The notes beneath the pieces were generated by a model. That model was not told the DNA's origin and made no database searches. It saw nothing but the letters and a program-made list of their open reading frames with translations. 64,000 nucleotides of DNA from Actinopolymorpha singaporensis (GTDB taxonomy: Bacteria > Actinomycetota > Actinomycetes > Propionibacteriales > Actinopolymorphaceae), in NCBI RefSeq assembly GCF_900104745.1, contig NZ_LT629732.1:4823981-4887980 (forward strand), read 5' to 3'. Below are positions 48,013 to 56,001 of the stretch, piece after piece (within the stretch, counting starts at the first letter, position 1; each line of letters opens with the position of its first letter). A program made the translations under genes and the position numbers.

Positions 48013-49200
48013 ATGGACACGGCGGAAGGCAGGCCGGGTCCGGACGCGGCCACCCACCCCACCGGCCCCAACGACCCGACCATCCCGTGGGAGCTGGGCC
48101 GGGTCGTCGGCCGTGGGCCCGCCCACGACCCGCTGGCCGCCGTACGCCGCCCCGACGACCCGCCGTTCGACGTCTTCCTGTCCGGCACGGTGTTCCTCGA
48201 CATCATCTTCACCGGCCTGGCCGGCCCGCCCACCAGCGGAACCGAGATCTACACCGACGGAATGGGCTGCTCCCCCGGTGGCGTCGCCAACCTCGCGATC
48301 GCGCTGTCCCGGCTCGGGCTGCGTACCTCCCTCGCCGCGGCGTTCGGGCACGACGTGTACGGCGCATTCTGCCGGCGCACCCTCGAGCAGCAGGAGGACG
48401 TCGACCTCACGGCCTCGCGGGAGTTCCCCCACTGGCACTCGCCGGTCACGGTGTCCCTCGCCTACCAGGCCGATCGCAGCCTGATCACGCACGCGCACGA
48501 GCCGCCGCTGTCCGCCGACGAGATGATCGCCACCAGCGGGCTGCCGCGCAGCCGCGCCTGTTTCGTCGACCTCGCCCCGGAGATGGAGGACTGGACCCGC
48601 AAGGCTGCGGCCGAGGGAACCCGGGTGTTCGCCGACACCGGCTGGGACCCCACCGAGCAGTGGTCGCAGGAGCTGCTGGAACGCCTCAGCTCCTGCTACG
48701 CGTTCATGCCCAACACGCCGGAGGCGCTCGCCTACACCCGCACCGACACACCCGAGGCCGCCCTCGCCAAGCTCGGCGACCTGGTCCCGGTGGCGGTCGT
48801 GACCCGCGGCAGCAAGGGCGCGCTGGCCGTCGACAACGAGACCGGGGAACACGCCGACGTGCCCGCGCTTCCGGTGGAGGCCATGGACGCGACCGGTGCC
48901 GGCGACGTCTTCGCGGCGGGGTTCGTCACCTCCACGCTGGCCGGCTGGCCGTTGCTGCACCGGCTGCGGTTCGCCAACCTGTGTGCCGCCCTGTCCGTAC
49001 AGCACTTCGGTGGCTCGCTGTCGGCGCCGGGCTGGGCCGACATCGCCGGCTGGTGGCAGGTGGCCAAGCGGGTGCCGGGTCTCGGTGACGTCGCCAAGGA
49101 CTACGCGTTCCTCGACGAGGTGGTGCCGCACGACCCGGTCGGCGCGGTGCGCCGGGCCAGCGCGACGATCGGTTTCCAGACCGACGGAGTCGAGCCGTAG
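48013..49200 (+). CDS. PfkB-family carbohydrate kinase
   Basis: 395 residues from ATG 48013 with GAGGGAGAA upstream. The ribokinase fold is preceded by about 55 extra residues (EGRPGPDAATHPTGPNDPTI) and followed by a C-terminal extension (about 335-395) with SAPGWADIAGWWQVAKRVPG. Motifs: GMGCSPGGVANLAIALSRLG (substrate binding), SRACFVDLAPEMEDW and catalytic DATGAGDVFAAGF. It probably phosphorylates a sugar or nucleoside with ATP. The extended ends and the lack of adjacent sugar genes leave the substrate open. An 18-bp direct repeat covers its stop codon. Confidence 0.88.
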   Translation: MDTAEGRPGPDAATHPTGPNDPTIPWELGRVVGRGPAHDPLAAVRRPDDPPFDVFLSGTVFLDIIFTGLAGPPTSGTEIYTDGMGCSPGGVANLAIALSRLGLRTSLAAAFGHDVYGAFCRRTLEQQEDVDLTASREFPHWHSPVTVSLAYQADRSLITHAHEPPLSADEMIATSGLPRSRACFVDLAPEMEDWTRKAAAEGTRVFADTGWDPTEQWSQELLERLSSCYAFMPNTPEALAYTRTDTPEAALAKLGDLVPVAVVTRGSKGALAVDNETGEHADVPALPVEAMDATGAGDVFAAGFVTSTLAGWPLLHRLRFANLCAALSVQHFGGSLSAPGWADIAGWWQVAKRVPGLGDVAKDYAFLDEVVPHDPVGAVRRASATIGFQTDGVEP

Positions 49201-49231
49201 GCCGAACCCCACCGCCGTAGGCCGAACCCCA
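49194..49231. repeat. 18-bp direct repeat spanning the PfkB stop codon
   Basis: GCCGTAGGCCGAACCCCA at 49194-49211 and 49214-49231. The first copy contains the stop codon of the kinase gene. A related GGCCTTGGGCCGA follows. Looks like a small duplication. Confidence 0.75.
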
Positions 49232-49258
49232 AGGCCTTGGGCCGAGCCGGAATACGAG

Positions 49259-49286
49259 TGCCCGCCGGGCGGTGGACCGGCGGGCA
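49259..49286. terminator. Hairpin between convergent genes
   Basis: TGCCCGCCGG (49259-49268) and CCGGCGGGCA (49277-49286), 10 bp perfect with an 8-nt loop, between the PfkB stop (49200) and the lamin-tail gene stop (49304). Confidence 0.7.
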
Positions 49287-49303
49287 GACGTTCGTGACCG
49301 GCC

Positions 49304-49780
49304 TCAGCAGTTGGTCGCGCCGCTGCCGCCCCCGCCCCAGCGGCAGGTGTCCTGGGTCGCGCCCGAGTTCGAACGCAACGTGGCCGTGTCGCCGGTGTTG
49401 TTCCAGATGTAGGCACGCGAACCCCAGTAGCGGTGGCTCGCGGTGTCGGTACCCCGCCCGGTGTGCAGGGTGACCGAGCTGCCTCGCTGCAGCGTGAAGC
49501 TGCCGAAGGTGTACACGTGGCGCTGCGCGTCGCGCACCGTCCACCCCCGCAGGTTGACCGAGGTCGTGCCGATGTTGCGGACCACGACGTACTCGGCGTT
49601 CAGGCTCTTGTTGCTTCGGTCGTCGGTGCCCGGTGAGTCGTACTGGATCCGACCGAACCGAATGACGGTGCCCGCCTCCGCGCTGCCCACGAACGGCCCT
49701 GGCGCGCTCAGCACCGCCACGCCCGTCATCGCCACACTCAGCGCCGCCGCGCAGGCGGCCACGGTCGACCGAAGTCGCAT
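49304..49780 (-). CDS. Secreted lamin-tail-domain protein
   Basis: 158 residues from ATG 49780. N-terminal signal peptide MRLRSTVAACAAALSVAMTG, probably cleaved after SAEA near residue 36. The remainder is a single LTD (lamin tail) beta-sandwich: SLNAEYVVVRNIGTTSVNLR then GWTVRDAQRHVYTFGSFTLQ and GSRAYIWNNTGDTATLRSNS. It ends with Gly/Ser/Cys (WGGGGSGATNC). Bacterial LTD proteins are secreted and often act as adaptor or nuclease-associated domains; alone the function is unknown. The start faces a 347-bp region. Confidence 0.85.
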   Translation of the reverse strand: MRLRSTVAACAAALSVAMTGVAVLSAPGPFVGSAEAGTVIRFGRIQYDSPGTDDRSNKSLNAEYVVVRNIGTTSVNLRGWTVRDAQRHVYTFGSFTLQRGSSVTLHTGRGTDTASHRYWGSRAYIWNNTGDTATLRSNSGATQDTCRWGGGGSGATNC

Positions 49781-50127
49781 TGGATCGTCCCCCCATTGGA
49801 CATGCCGGCGCCTCGCGCCGGTGAGAAGTACCCACGAAGCTCGTACGGAAGAGACCGCGGGATCGCGTCGAACCGACCTGTGCCGGTTCGAACCACATCC
49901 TGGGGCGGCGACGACAAAGGAACGTCAACTCCGGCCTGCGGACCGATTCGGGTGGCGGCGAACCTGTCGTGTGGCCGTCGGATCGTGGGGGACGGTGAAC
50001 GCGACGACGCGGTGGTGACGACCACCAAGTCGTCACCACCGCGTCCGTACGCCGCGTGGAGTGCCGCCCGTGACGGCGGCCACCTCCTACCGCGGCAGCT
50101 GAGCCTTCAGTCGTTCTTAAACTCACG
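49781..50127. other. Region upstream of the lamin-tail gene
   Basis: 347 bp. Contains the hairpin at 50006-50045 that ends the small membrane protein transcript, and the promoter of the lamin-tail gene. The rest shows no gene. Confidence 0.5.
50006..50045 (-). terminator. 16-bp perfect hairpin terminator
   Basis: Positions 50006-50021 (GACGCGGTGGTGACGA) pair with 50030-50045 around an 8-nt loop. It is downstream of the minus-strand small membrane protein stop at 50128. Confidence 0.75.
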
Positions 50128-50283
50128 TCAGCCGGCGGAGTTGCGCTTGACCCACCCCCACGCAGCCGTGGCGAGGAACAGCACAAGCGCGACGAAGCCC
50201 AACCACAGCAGGCCCTTGACCAGGAAGCCGAGGATGCTGAGTACCAGCCAGACGATCGCGATGATCAGCAGGATCCGAAGCAT
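50128..50283 (-). CDS. Small hydrophobic membrane protein (51 residues)
   Basis: ATG 50283 with GGAGGTG just upstream (same strand) and a 16-bp hairpin after the stop. Sequence begins MLRILLIIAIVWLVLSILGF and ends AWGWVKRNSAG. It has two hydrophobic stretches (about 3-20 and 26-42) separated by LVKG, so likely two membrane helices with a basic cytoplasmic end. Similar very short proteins are common in actinobacterial genomes and have no assigned role. The ribosome site and terminator make expression likely. Confidence 0.75.
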   Translation of the reverse strand: MLRILLIIAIVWLVLSILGFLVKGLLWLGFVALVLFLATAAWGWVKRNSAG

Positions 50284-50379
50284 GGTCACCTCCTGCGGCA
50301 CACCCTACGCCCGGCAGCGGGCCCGAGCGCCGCGGCGACATCCCTGAGCCGACCCCCATTCCTCCCTGAGAAGGACCGG

Positions 50380-51414
50380 TCAGGAGGTCTCGATCCGGCT
50401 GGACCTCGCCCACAGGTTGATCCCCGCCTCCACCGCGTGCTGGTCGATCTCGTCCAGCTCGGCTTCGGTGAAGTCGAGCCGGTTCAGCGCGGCCACGTTG
50501 TCCTCGAGCTGACCGATACTGCTCGCGCCGACGAGGACCGACGTCATCCGCGGATCGCGCAGCGCCCAGGCCAACGCCATCTGGGCCAGGGACTGGCCCC
50601 GGCGCTGCGCGATCGCGTTTAGGGCGCGGATGTGGCCGAGGTTCTTCTCCGACAGCTGGTCCGGCGACAGCGACTTGCCCAGCGAGGCCCGTGAGCCCTC
50701 CGGGATGCCGTTGAGGTACTTGTCGGTGAGCATCCCCTGCGCCAGCGGAGAGAACGCGATGCAGCCCGACCCCGTCTCCTCCAGTGCGTCCAGCAGCGCC
50801 TCCTCGATCCAGCGGTTGAGCATGCTGTACGACGGCTGGTGGATGAGCAGCGGCGTGCCGAGGTCCTTGAGGATTGCCGCCGCCCGGCGGGTGTCCTCCG
50901 GAGAGTACGACGAGATCCCGGCGTACAGCGCCTTGCCCTGGCGCACCGCGGTGTCCAGCGCGCCCATCGTCTCCTCCAGCGGAGTGTCCGGGTCGAACCG
51001 GTGGGAGTAGAAGACGTCGACGTAGTCCAGGCCCATCCGCGAAAGGCTCTGGTCGAGGCTGGCGAGGAGGTACTTGCGTGATCCCCACTCGCCGTACGGG
51101 CCCGGCCACATGAGGTAGCCCGCCTTGGTGGAGATGACGAGTTCGTCGCGATAGGGCGTGAAGTCCTGGGCGAACAGCTTGCCGAAGTTGAGTTCGGCCG
51201 ACCCCGCAGGCGGGCCGTAGTTGTTGGCCAGGTCGAAGTGGTTGATCCCGAGGTCGAAAGCCCGCCTGAGGATGCCCCGCTGCCGTTCCAGCGGCACGTC
51301 GTCACCGAAGTTGTGCCACAGGCCAAGTGAGACGGCGGGCAGGTGCAGGCCGCTGGCCCCGGAGCGGCGGTATTGCATCGTGTCGTAACGGTCGTCGGCA
51401 GCGTTGTATCCCAT
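50380..51414 (-). CDS. Aldo-keto reductase (YghZ-like)
   Basis: 344 residues from ATG 51414. MGYNAADDRYDTMQYRRSG at the N-terminus and LGLWHNFGDD are hallmarks of the YghZ subfamily, which includes L-glyceraldehyde-3-phosphate reductase and K+ channel beta-like members. The catalytic Asp/Tyr pair is in FDLANNYGPP. The catalytic Lys is in LVISTKAGYLMWPG, and the His in DYVDVFYSHRFD. The NADP phosphate contact is GASSIGQLEDNVAAL near the C-terminus. A cytosolic reductase of aldehydes or methylglyoxal. The GPP34 gene is divergent from it. Confidence 0.92.
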   Translation of the reverse strand: MGYNAADDRYDTMQYRRSGASGLHLPAVSLGLWHNFGDDVPLERQRGILRRAFDLGINHFDLANNYGPPAGSAELNFGKLFAQDFTPYRDELVISTKAGYLMWPGPYGEWGSRKYLLASLDQSLSRMGLDYVDVFYSHRFDPDTPLEETMGALDTAVRQGKALYAGISSYSPEDTRRAAAILKDLGTPLLIHQPSYSMLNRWIEEALLDALEETGSGCIAFSPLAQGMLTDKYLNGIPEGSRASLGKSLSPDQLSEKNLGHIRALNAIAQRRGQSLAQMALAWALRDPRMTSVLVGASSIGQLEDNVAALNRLDFTEAELDEIDQHAVEAGINLWARSSRIETS

Positions 51415-51564
51415 GTCTGCGGAGTCTTCCACGCCCGCCTGACGGGCCGACGGCGAGCTACCGATGGTGGTCACCGCACCTCCTATGCTGGGGGCGACCC
51501 TGACCCACCCGGTACGAACCATCACGATCCAGCACGACCATCTCGACCTGGACGGGGGACGACC

Positions 51565-52248
51565 ATGCTCCTGGCGGAGGATCTGCTGCTGTTGCTCGTG
51601 GACGACAGCACCGGACGGCCGGTGACCGACGGCACCAAACTCGACCACGCACTCGCGGGTGCGGTGCTCCTCGAGCTGACGCTGCGGGGGAAGGTCGACG
51701 TCGCCGGTCCGGGCGAGGACGTGCGCAAGGGCCGTCTGGTCGTGCGCGACGAGAGCCCGACCGGCGAGCCGGTCCTCGACCAGGGCCTGTCGATCCTGGA
51801 CGCCCGGGAGGGCAGCAAGCCGGCGAACGTTCTCGGCAGACTCGCCAAGGGCCTGCGGGACCGACTGCTGGCCGGCCTCGCCGACCGTGGCGTCCTCCGG
51901 CAGGAGAAGGGCAGGGTGCTCGGGATCTTCCCCACCACGCGCTGGCCCGCCGAGGACTCCTCGCACGAGAACTCCCTGCGCGTCACGCTGTCGGATGTGC
52001 TGGTCCAAGGCCGCACCCCGGACGCCCGGACCGGTGCGCTGGTGTCGCTGCTGGCGGCGATCGACGTCGTGCCGAAGGTTGTCGACGCCCCCGACCGGCG
52101 CGCGGTCCGGCGGCGGGCCAGGGAGATCTCCGAAGGTGCCTGGGCCGCGGACGCGGTGAAGAAGGCGGTCGCGGCGGTGAACGCAGCCACGATGGCGGCC
52201 GTCAGCGCCGCCACCACCGCCGCCGCCTCCTCGACGGCGACGAACTGA
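51565..52248 (+). CDS. GPP34/GOLPH3-family protein
   Basis: 227 residues from ATG 51565 (MLLAEDLLLLLVDDSTGRPV). The N-terminal LDHALAGAVLLELTLRGKVD is the family signature. The C-terminal tail is Ala/Thr-rich (TMAAVSAATTAAASSTATN). Bacterial GPP34 proteins resemble eukaryotic phosphoinositide-binding GOLPH3, and actinobacteria often carry several copies of unknown role. The ArfB gene follows after 10 nt, so they are probably co-transcribed. Confidence 0.88.
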   Translation: MLLAEDLLLLLVDDSTGRPVTDGTKLDHALAGAVLLELTLRGKVDVAGPGEDVRKGRLVVRDESPTGEPVLDQGLSILDAREGSKPANVLGRLAKGLRDRLLAGLADRGVLRQEKGRVLGIFPTTRWPAEDSSHENSLRVTLSDVLVQGRTPDARTGALVSLLAAIDVVPKVVDAPDRRAVRRRAREISEGAWAADAVKKAVAAVNAATMAAVSAATTAAASSTATN

Positions 52249-52258
52249 GGGACCGCCG

Positions 52259-52684
52259 ATGGCGCCGGGCTCCCTGCGGGTAGGACCGCTCGACCTCGAC
52301 CCGGGCGAGCTGACCTGGCGGTTCTCGCGGGCCGGAGGTCCCGGCGGTCAGGGCGTCAACACCACCGACTCCCGGGCGAGCGTGTCGTTCGACCTCACGC
52401 GGTCACCGGCGCTGAGCGAGGCGGCTCGGGAGCGGGCCACGGCCCGGCTCGGTGACCGGCTGGTGGACGGCGTACTCACCGTCACGGCGTCCGAGCATCG
52501 GTCCCAGCTGGCGAACCGGCGCGCGGCGCTGGCCAGGCTGGGGATGTTGCTGGAGCAGGCCCTCGCGCCCCCACCCAAGGCACGCCGGCGTACCCGCCCG
52601 TCGCGAGGCTCGGTGGAGCGCCGGCTGTCGTCGAAGAAGCGGCAGGGCGACGTCAAGCGGATGCGCCGCCGGCCGGACTACTGA
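52259..52684 (+). CDS. arfB: Alternative ribosome-rescue factor ArfB (GGQ-motif protein)
   Basis: 141 residues from ATG 52259. FSRAGGPGGQGVNTTDSRAS contains the invariant GGQ that hydrolyses peptidyl-tRNA. The C-terminal tail is Arg/Lys-rich (LSSKKRQGDVKRMRRRPDY), as needed for entry into the empty mRNA channel. Without the codon-recognition domain of RF1/RF2, it is a rescue factor that releases stalled ribosomes. Starts 10 nt after the GPP34 stop. Confidence 0.92.
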   Translation: MAPGSLRVGPLDLDPGELTWRFSRAGGPGGQGVNTTDSRASVSFDLTRSPALSEAARERATARLGDRLVDGVLTVTASEHRSQLANRRAALARLGMLLEQALAPPPKARRRTRPSRGSVERRLSSKKRQGDVKRMRRRPDY

Positions 52685-52732
52685 CGCCCCGCCCGGCACC
52701 GGTGCCGTCCGCGCCCGGCCGGCGGCTCGGGG

Positions 52733-53143
52733 TCAGCCGCGCCGGCGGGGACGCAGTTTGCGTACGGCGTCCGGCACCCGCGCGGGCAGTCCCTTGGGCA
52801 GTCGCGACGTCGGTTCCTCACCGGGCCGGACGCGTCGGTTGAGGTCGGCGTGCTCGAGCAGCTCGGGCAGTGGCCGGTCGACTCCCGGGTAGGCCGCGAT
52901 CGGCGACTCCCCCGCGAACACCACCCACACCTGCTCGCCGCGGTGGAAGACCCGGAGCACCGAGCCGTCGACGACGGTCCCGGCGTGCTTCAGTGCCTGG
53001 CGGCGGTTGCCCTGGCGGGCGAGCGCGTTGGTGACGGCGCGCTGGGCGGGCTCGCGTCCGTGCTTGACCGCCTCGTAGGCCAGCGGGCCGTACTTCACGG
53101 CGTAGTTGATCACGCTCCTGCTGAGCTTTCCCTTGCCGGCCAC
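52733..53143 (-). CDS. Hypothetical protein
   Basis: 136 residues. GTG 53143 (MAGKGKLSRSVINYAVKYGP) is preceded by GGAGGTGG at normal spacing, whereas GTG 53152 overlaps that site, so 53143 is preferred. The N-terminal 50 residues are basic and helical. FHRGEQVWVVFAGESPIAAY then LLEHADLNRRVRPGEEPTSR lie in the second half, and the tail is basic (VRKLRPRRRG). No recognised family; conserved-looking cytoplasmic protein, possibly nucleic-acid-binding by charge. It follows the arginase-like gene on the same strand by 51 nt. Confidence 0.65.
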   Translation of the reverse strand: MAGKGKLSRSVINYAVKYGPLAYEAVKHGREPAQRAVTNALARQGNRRQALKHAGTVVDGSVLRVFHRGEQVWVVFAGESPIAAYPGVDRPLPELLEHADLNRRVRPGEEPTSRLPKGLPARVPDAVRKLRPRRRG

Positions 53144-53194
53144 GTGGCCCACCTCCGATGATCGGCTACGGTCAGTGTCCCACGGCGGGCCGCC

Positions 53195-54103
53195 TCAGTC
53201 CTGCGCCTGCGCCCTGCCCGCGAGCGCCTCCACCATCGTCTCGGTGAACCGGCCGGCGAGGGTGCCGCCGGGGTCGAGGTCGGGGTCGAAGACCGTGACG
53301 TCCACGCCCCGGCAGCGCGGATCGGCCAGCATGGGGCCGAGCAGCGCGGCGAGCTCTGAGTGTTCCAGCCCGCCCGGGCAGGGTGAGTCGACCGCCGGCA
53401 TCACCAGCGGGTCGAGGACGTCGGCGTCCACGTGCACCCAGAACCCGTCGAGTTCGCGCAGGTAGCGCACCGTCTGACTGGCGATCCGGCGGGCCCCTTC
53501 GGCCCGGATGGCGAGGGCGGTCCGGACGGGGACACCGAGATCGGCCAGCTCGGTGAGGTGGACGTCGTTGTCGCGGATGCCGAGCACCACGGTGTCCCGG
53601 TCGCGGACGTACGGCGCCAGGCCGTCGATGTCGGCCAGGTCGTCCTGGCCCCGCCCGGTCACCAGGGCGAGGTCCTCCCCCGCCGCGGCCCCGACGTAGT
53701 CCGCGCCGTCGCCCAGGTGGCGGAAGTCGGAGTGGCCGTCGACGAACACCAGGCCGTGCCGACCGTGCCGGCGCAGGGCGAGCGCGGGGCCGAGCAGGAT
53801 GCTGCAGTCTCCGCCGAGCACGACGAGGAAGTCGCCGTCAGCCAGGCACACGCTCACCCGGTCGGCCAGGCGGCAGGTGAAGTCGGCGATGGCCGCGGCG
53901 TTGATCACTCCGTCGCCGGGCTTCCAGCCGGTGACGTCGTAGCGCGGGGCAACGACGCAGCCGACGTCGACGGCGCGGCTGCGGGCCACCAGCCCGTTGT
54001 CACGCAGGGCGCCGGCCAGCTTGTAGCAACCGGGCACGACACCGGGCGAGGGCATCGCCAGACCGAGGTTGGACGGCGCGTCCAGGACACAGATCCTGCC
54101 CAT
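53195..54103 (-). CDS. Arginase/agmatinase-family ureohydrolase with altered metal site
   Basis: 302 residues from ATG 54103. Fold and metal motifs of the ureohydrolase family: VVLGGDCSILLG (96-105), VDGHSDFRHL (121-130) and later WVHVDADVLDP. In arginases the first motif is GGDHS; here the metal-binding His is Cys100. The second motif keeps Asp122, His124 and Asp126 (DGHSD for DAHTD). A Cys here is shared by some actinobacterial members. The substrate (arginine, agmatine, formiminoglutamate or other guanidino compound) is therefore uncertain. The downstream hypothetical gene is close; the spermidine-synthase-like gene is divergent, which could link to polyamines (weak). Confidence 0.85.
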   Translation of the reverse strand: MGRICVLDAPSNLGLAMPSPGVVPGCYKLAGALRDNGLVARSRAVDVGCVVAPRYDVTGWKPGDGVINAAAIADFTCRLADRVSVCLADGDFLVVLGGDCSILLGPALALRRHGRHGLVFVDGHSDFRHLGDGADYVGAAAGEDLALVTGRGQDDLADIDGLAPYVRDRDTVVLGIRDNDVHLTELADLGVPVRTALAIRAEGARRIASQTVRYLRELDGFWVHVDADVLDPLVMPAVDSPCPGGLEHSELAALLGPMLADPRCRGVDVTVFDPDLDPGGTLAGRFTETMVEALAGRAQAQD

Positions 54104-54213
54104 GGCGCGATCGTAACCGTCCGGCGGCGCTGTCAAGGTCGCCTTGCGTTCGAACGCCGACGGAGGTCGCGGCCCCGTCCGGCGGTCCGCCGGCCGGCGT
54201 GCGAGGCTGAGGT

Positions 54214-55161
54214 GTGCCCGACCGCCGACCACCCGCCCGGACCCGGCGTGCCACCAACCGCGGCCCGGCCGGCTCCGCACAGTCCACCAGATCCGCCAGG
54301 TCAGCCGTGCCCGCCGGAACCCACCCCATCGACACCGGCGAGGTAACCCTCACCGCCGACCCGGGCGACCCGGGTGGATGGTTCGTGATCGTCAACGGCG
54401 TCCCGAGCTCCTACGTCCATCTCGGCGACCCGACCCGGCTGGACTTCGAGTACGTCCGCTGGACCGGTGACATCCTCGACCACCTGCCGCCGGGTCCCCT
54501 GCGGGTCGCGCACCTCGGCGGCGCAGGATGCACCCTCGCCCGTTATGTCGCCGCCACCAGGCCCGGGTCGCGGCAGGTGGTGTTCGAGATCGACGGCGCC
54601 CTGGTCGACCTGGTGCGGGAGGGCTTCGGGCTGGTACGCGACCGCGGCATCCGGGTGCGTACCGGCGACGCCCGAGCAGGGCTGGCGTCCCTGCGCGAAG
54701 GCTCCCAGGACGTGGTGATCCGGGACGCGTTCACCGGCAACCGGGTGCCCGGCCACCTGACCACGTGCGAGTTCGCACACGAACTGGTGCGGGTGCTGGA
54801 CTCTTCGGGCGTGTACATCGCCAACGTCGCCGACCGCACCGAGCAACGGCACGCCCGCGCCGAGGCGGCCACCCTGCGGGAGGTGTTCGCGCACGTGGCG
54901 CTGATCGCCGAGCCGTCGCAGCTGCGCGGACGAAGGTACGGCAACGTGCTGCTGCTCGCCTCCAACACCGACCTGCCACTCGACGGGCTCACCCGCCGGC
55001 TGGCGTCGGGCGCTGTGCGCGCCCGGCTGGTGCTGCCGGACCGGGTGGCCGAACTCGTGGCCGGTCTGCGGCCACTGCGCGATCCTGACGAACCTGGCAA
55101 GATCCCCATGAGCGGCCTCGCCGAGGGGGAGGCCGCCGAGGGCGTGCAACCGCACGAGTGA
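54214..55161 (+). CDS. Spermidine synthase-like methyltransferase-fold protein
   Basis: 315 residues from GTG 54214; the true start may be further in, because the first 35 residues are Arg/Ser/Ala-rich. It has the Rossmann core of polyamine synthases: GPLRVAHLGGAGCTLARYVA, VVFEIDGALVDLVREGFGLV, VRTGDARAGLASLREGSQDV and DAFTGNRVPGHLTT. Catalytic Asp in the aminopropyltransferase gate is not obvious, so it may be a related SAM-binding protein. Such proteins are abundant in actinobacteria with unknown substrate. The GNAT gene starts 17 nt downstream. Confidence 0.8.
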   Translation: MPDRRPPARTRRATNRGPAGSAQSTRSARSAVPAGTHPIDTGEVTLTADPGDPGGWFVIVNGVPSSYVHLGDPTRLDFEYVRWTGDILDHLPPGPLRVAHLGGAGCTLARYVAATRPGSRQVVFEIDGALVDLVREGFGLVRDRGIRVRTGDARAGLASLREGSQDVVIRDAFTGNRVPGHLTTCEFAHELVRVLDSSGVYIANVADRTEQRHARAEAATLREVFAHVALIAEPSQLRGRRYGNVLLLASNTDLPLDGLTRRLASGAVRARLVLPDRVAELVAGLRPLRDPDEPGKIPMSGLAEGEAAEGVQPHE

Positions 55162-55178
55162 ACGGAGGACACGTCGGC

Positions 55179-55661
55179 ATGATCCAACCGGACGTTCGGC
55201 TGCGTACGGTCGAGGACGCCGACCTGGCGTACTTCTTCGTGCACATGCAGGATCCCGCGGCGATCCAGATGGCGGCGTTCACCCCGGCCGACCCCAGCGA
55301 CCGCGACGCGTTCGACGCACGCTGGCAGCGCATCCGGACCCATCCGACCGGCACCGTGCGGACGGTCCTCACCGACGGGCAGGTCGCGGGGCACGTGGCG
55401 AGCTTCGACTACGCCGGCAACACCGAGGTCACGTACTGGCTCGGCCGCGAACACTGGGGCCGCGGCATCGCGACCCGGGCGCTGCGGGAGCTCCTCGCGG
55501 AGGTGACGACCCGGCCGCTGCACGCCCGTGCGGTGCAGGACAACGCCGCCTCCCTGCGGGTGCTGGAGCGGTGCGGCTTCCGGGTGTGTGGCGAGGACCG
55601 GGGATTCGCCAACGGCCGGGCCGCGGAGGTCGCGGAGTACGTCCTCGTACTCGACGCGTAG
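55179..55661 (+). CDS. GNAT N-acetyltransferase (RimJ/RimL-like)
   Basis: 160 residues from ATG 55179, with GGAGG about 10 nt upstream; a GTG at 55158 overlaps the previous stop. Acetyl-CoA loop YWLGREHWGRGIATRALREL and the terminal motif DNAASLRVLERCGFRVCG are typical of RimJ/RimL-like acetyltransferases that act on protein N-termini or small molecules. It follows the spermidine synthase-like gene by 17 nt and is probably co-transcribed with it. Substrate unknown. Confidence 0.9.
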   Translation: MIQPDVRLRTVEDADLAYFFVHMQDPAAIQMAAFTPADPSDRDAFDARWQRIRTHPTGTVRTVLTDGQVAGHVASFDYAGNTEVTYWLGREHWGRGIATRALRELLAEVTTRPLHARAVQDNAASLRVLERCGFRVCGEDRGFANGRAAEVAEYVLVLDA

Positions 55662-55696
55662 CCAGCGCGCCGAGCGCCCGTGCCCAGGCGTAGGCC

Positions 55697-55996
55697 CTAG
55701 TCGGCGAGCAGCCGCTCGACGCGTTCGACCTTGCCGGTGAGCTCGCCGGTGTGGCCGGGCCGGATGTCGGCCTTGAGGACGAGGCCCACCCGCGGGGAGG
55801 TCGCGGCCACGACGTCGACCGCCCGCTTGACCACTGCCATCACCTCGTCCCACTCCCCTTCGATGTTGGTGAACATCGCGTTGGTCTCGTTCGGGAGGCC
55901 GGACTCGCGGACGACCCGGACGGCCTCGGCGACCGCCTCGCTCACGCTGCCGTCGTCGGCTCCGCTGGTGGGACTGATGCTGAAGGCCACAATCAT
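55697..55996 (-). CDS. MTH1187-family thiamine-binding-like protein (DUF77)
   Basis: 99 residues from ATG 55996. [20 protein letters not shown] and YxT-type segments, together with [20 protein letters not shown], fit the DUF77/YqgV/MTH1187 family, small ferredoxin-like-fold proteins some of which bind thiamine. The stop of the TesB gene lies 5 nt upstream of this start, so the two are transcribed together. Function not established. Confidence 0.85.
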   Translation of the reverse strand: MIVAFSISPTSGADDGSVSEAVAEAVRVVRESGLPNETNAMFTNIEGEWDEVMAVVKRAVDVVAATSPRVGLVLKADIRPGHTGELTGKVERVERLLAD

Positions 55997-56001
55997 GGGT
56001 C

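Noticed and set aside
52695-52706. 12-bp palindrome GGCACCGGTGCC between arfB and the next gene as a terminator
   Set aside because: It has no loop and cannot form a hairpin without losing pairs; it may be a protein site but nothing supports that.
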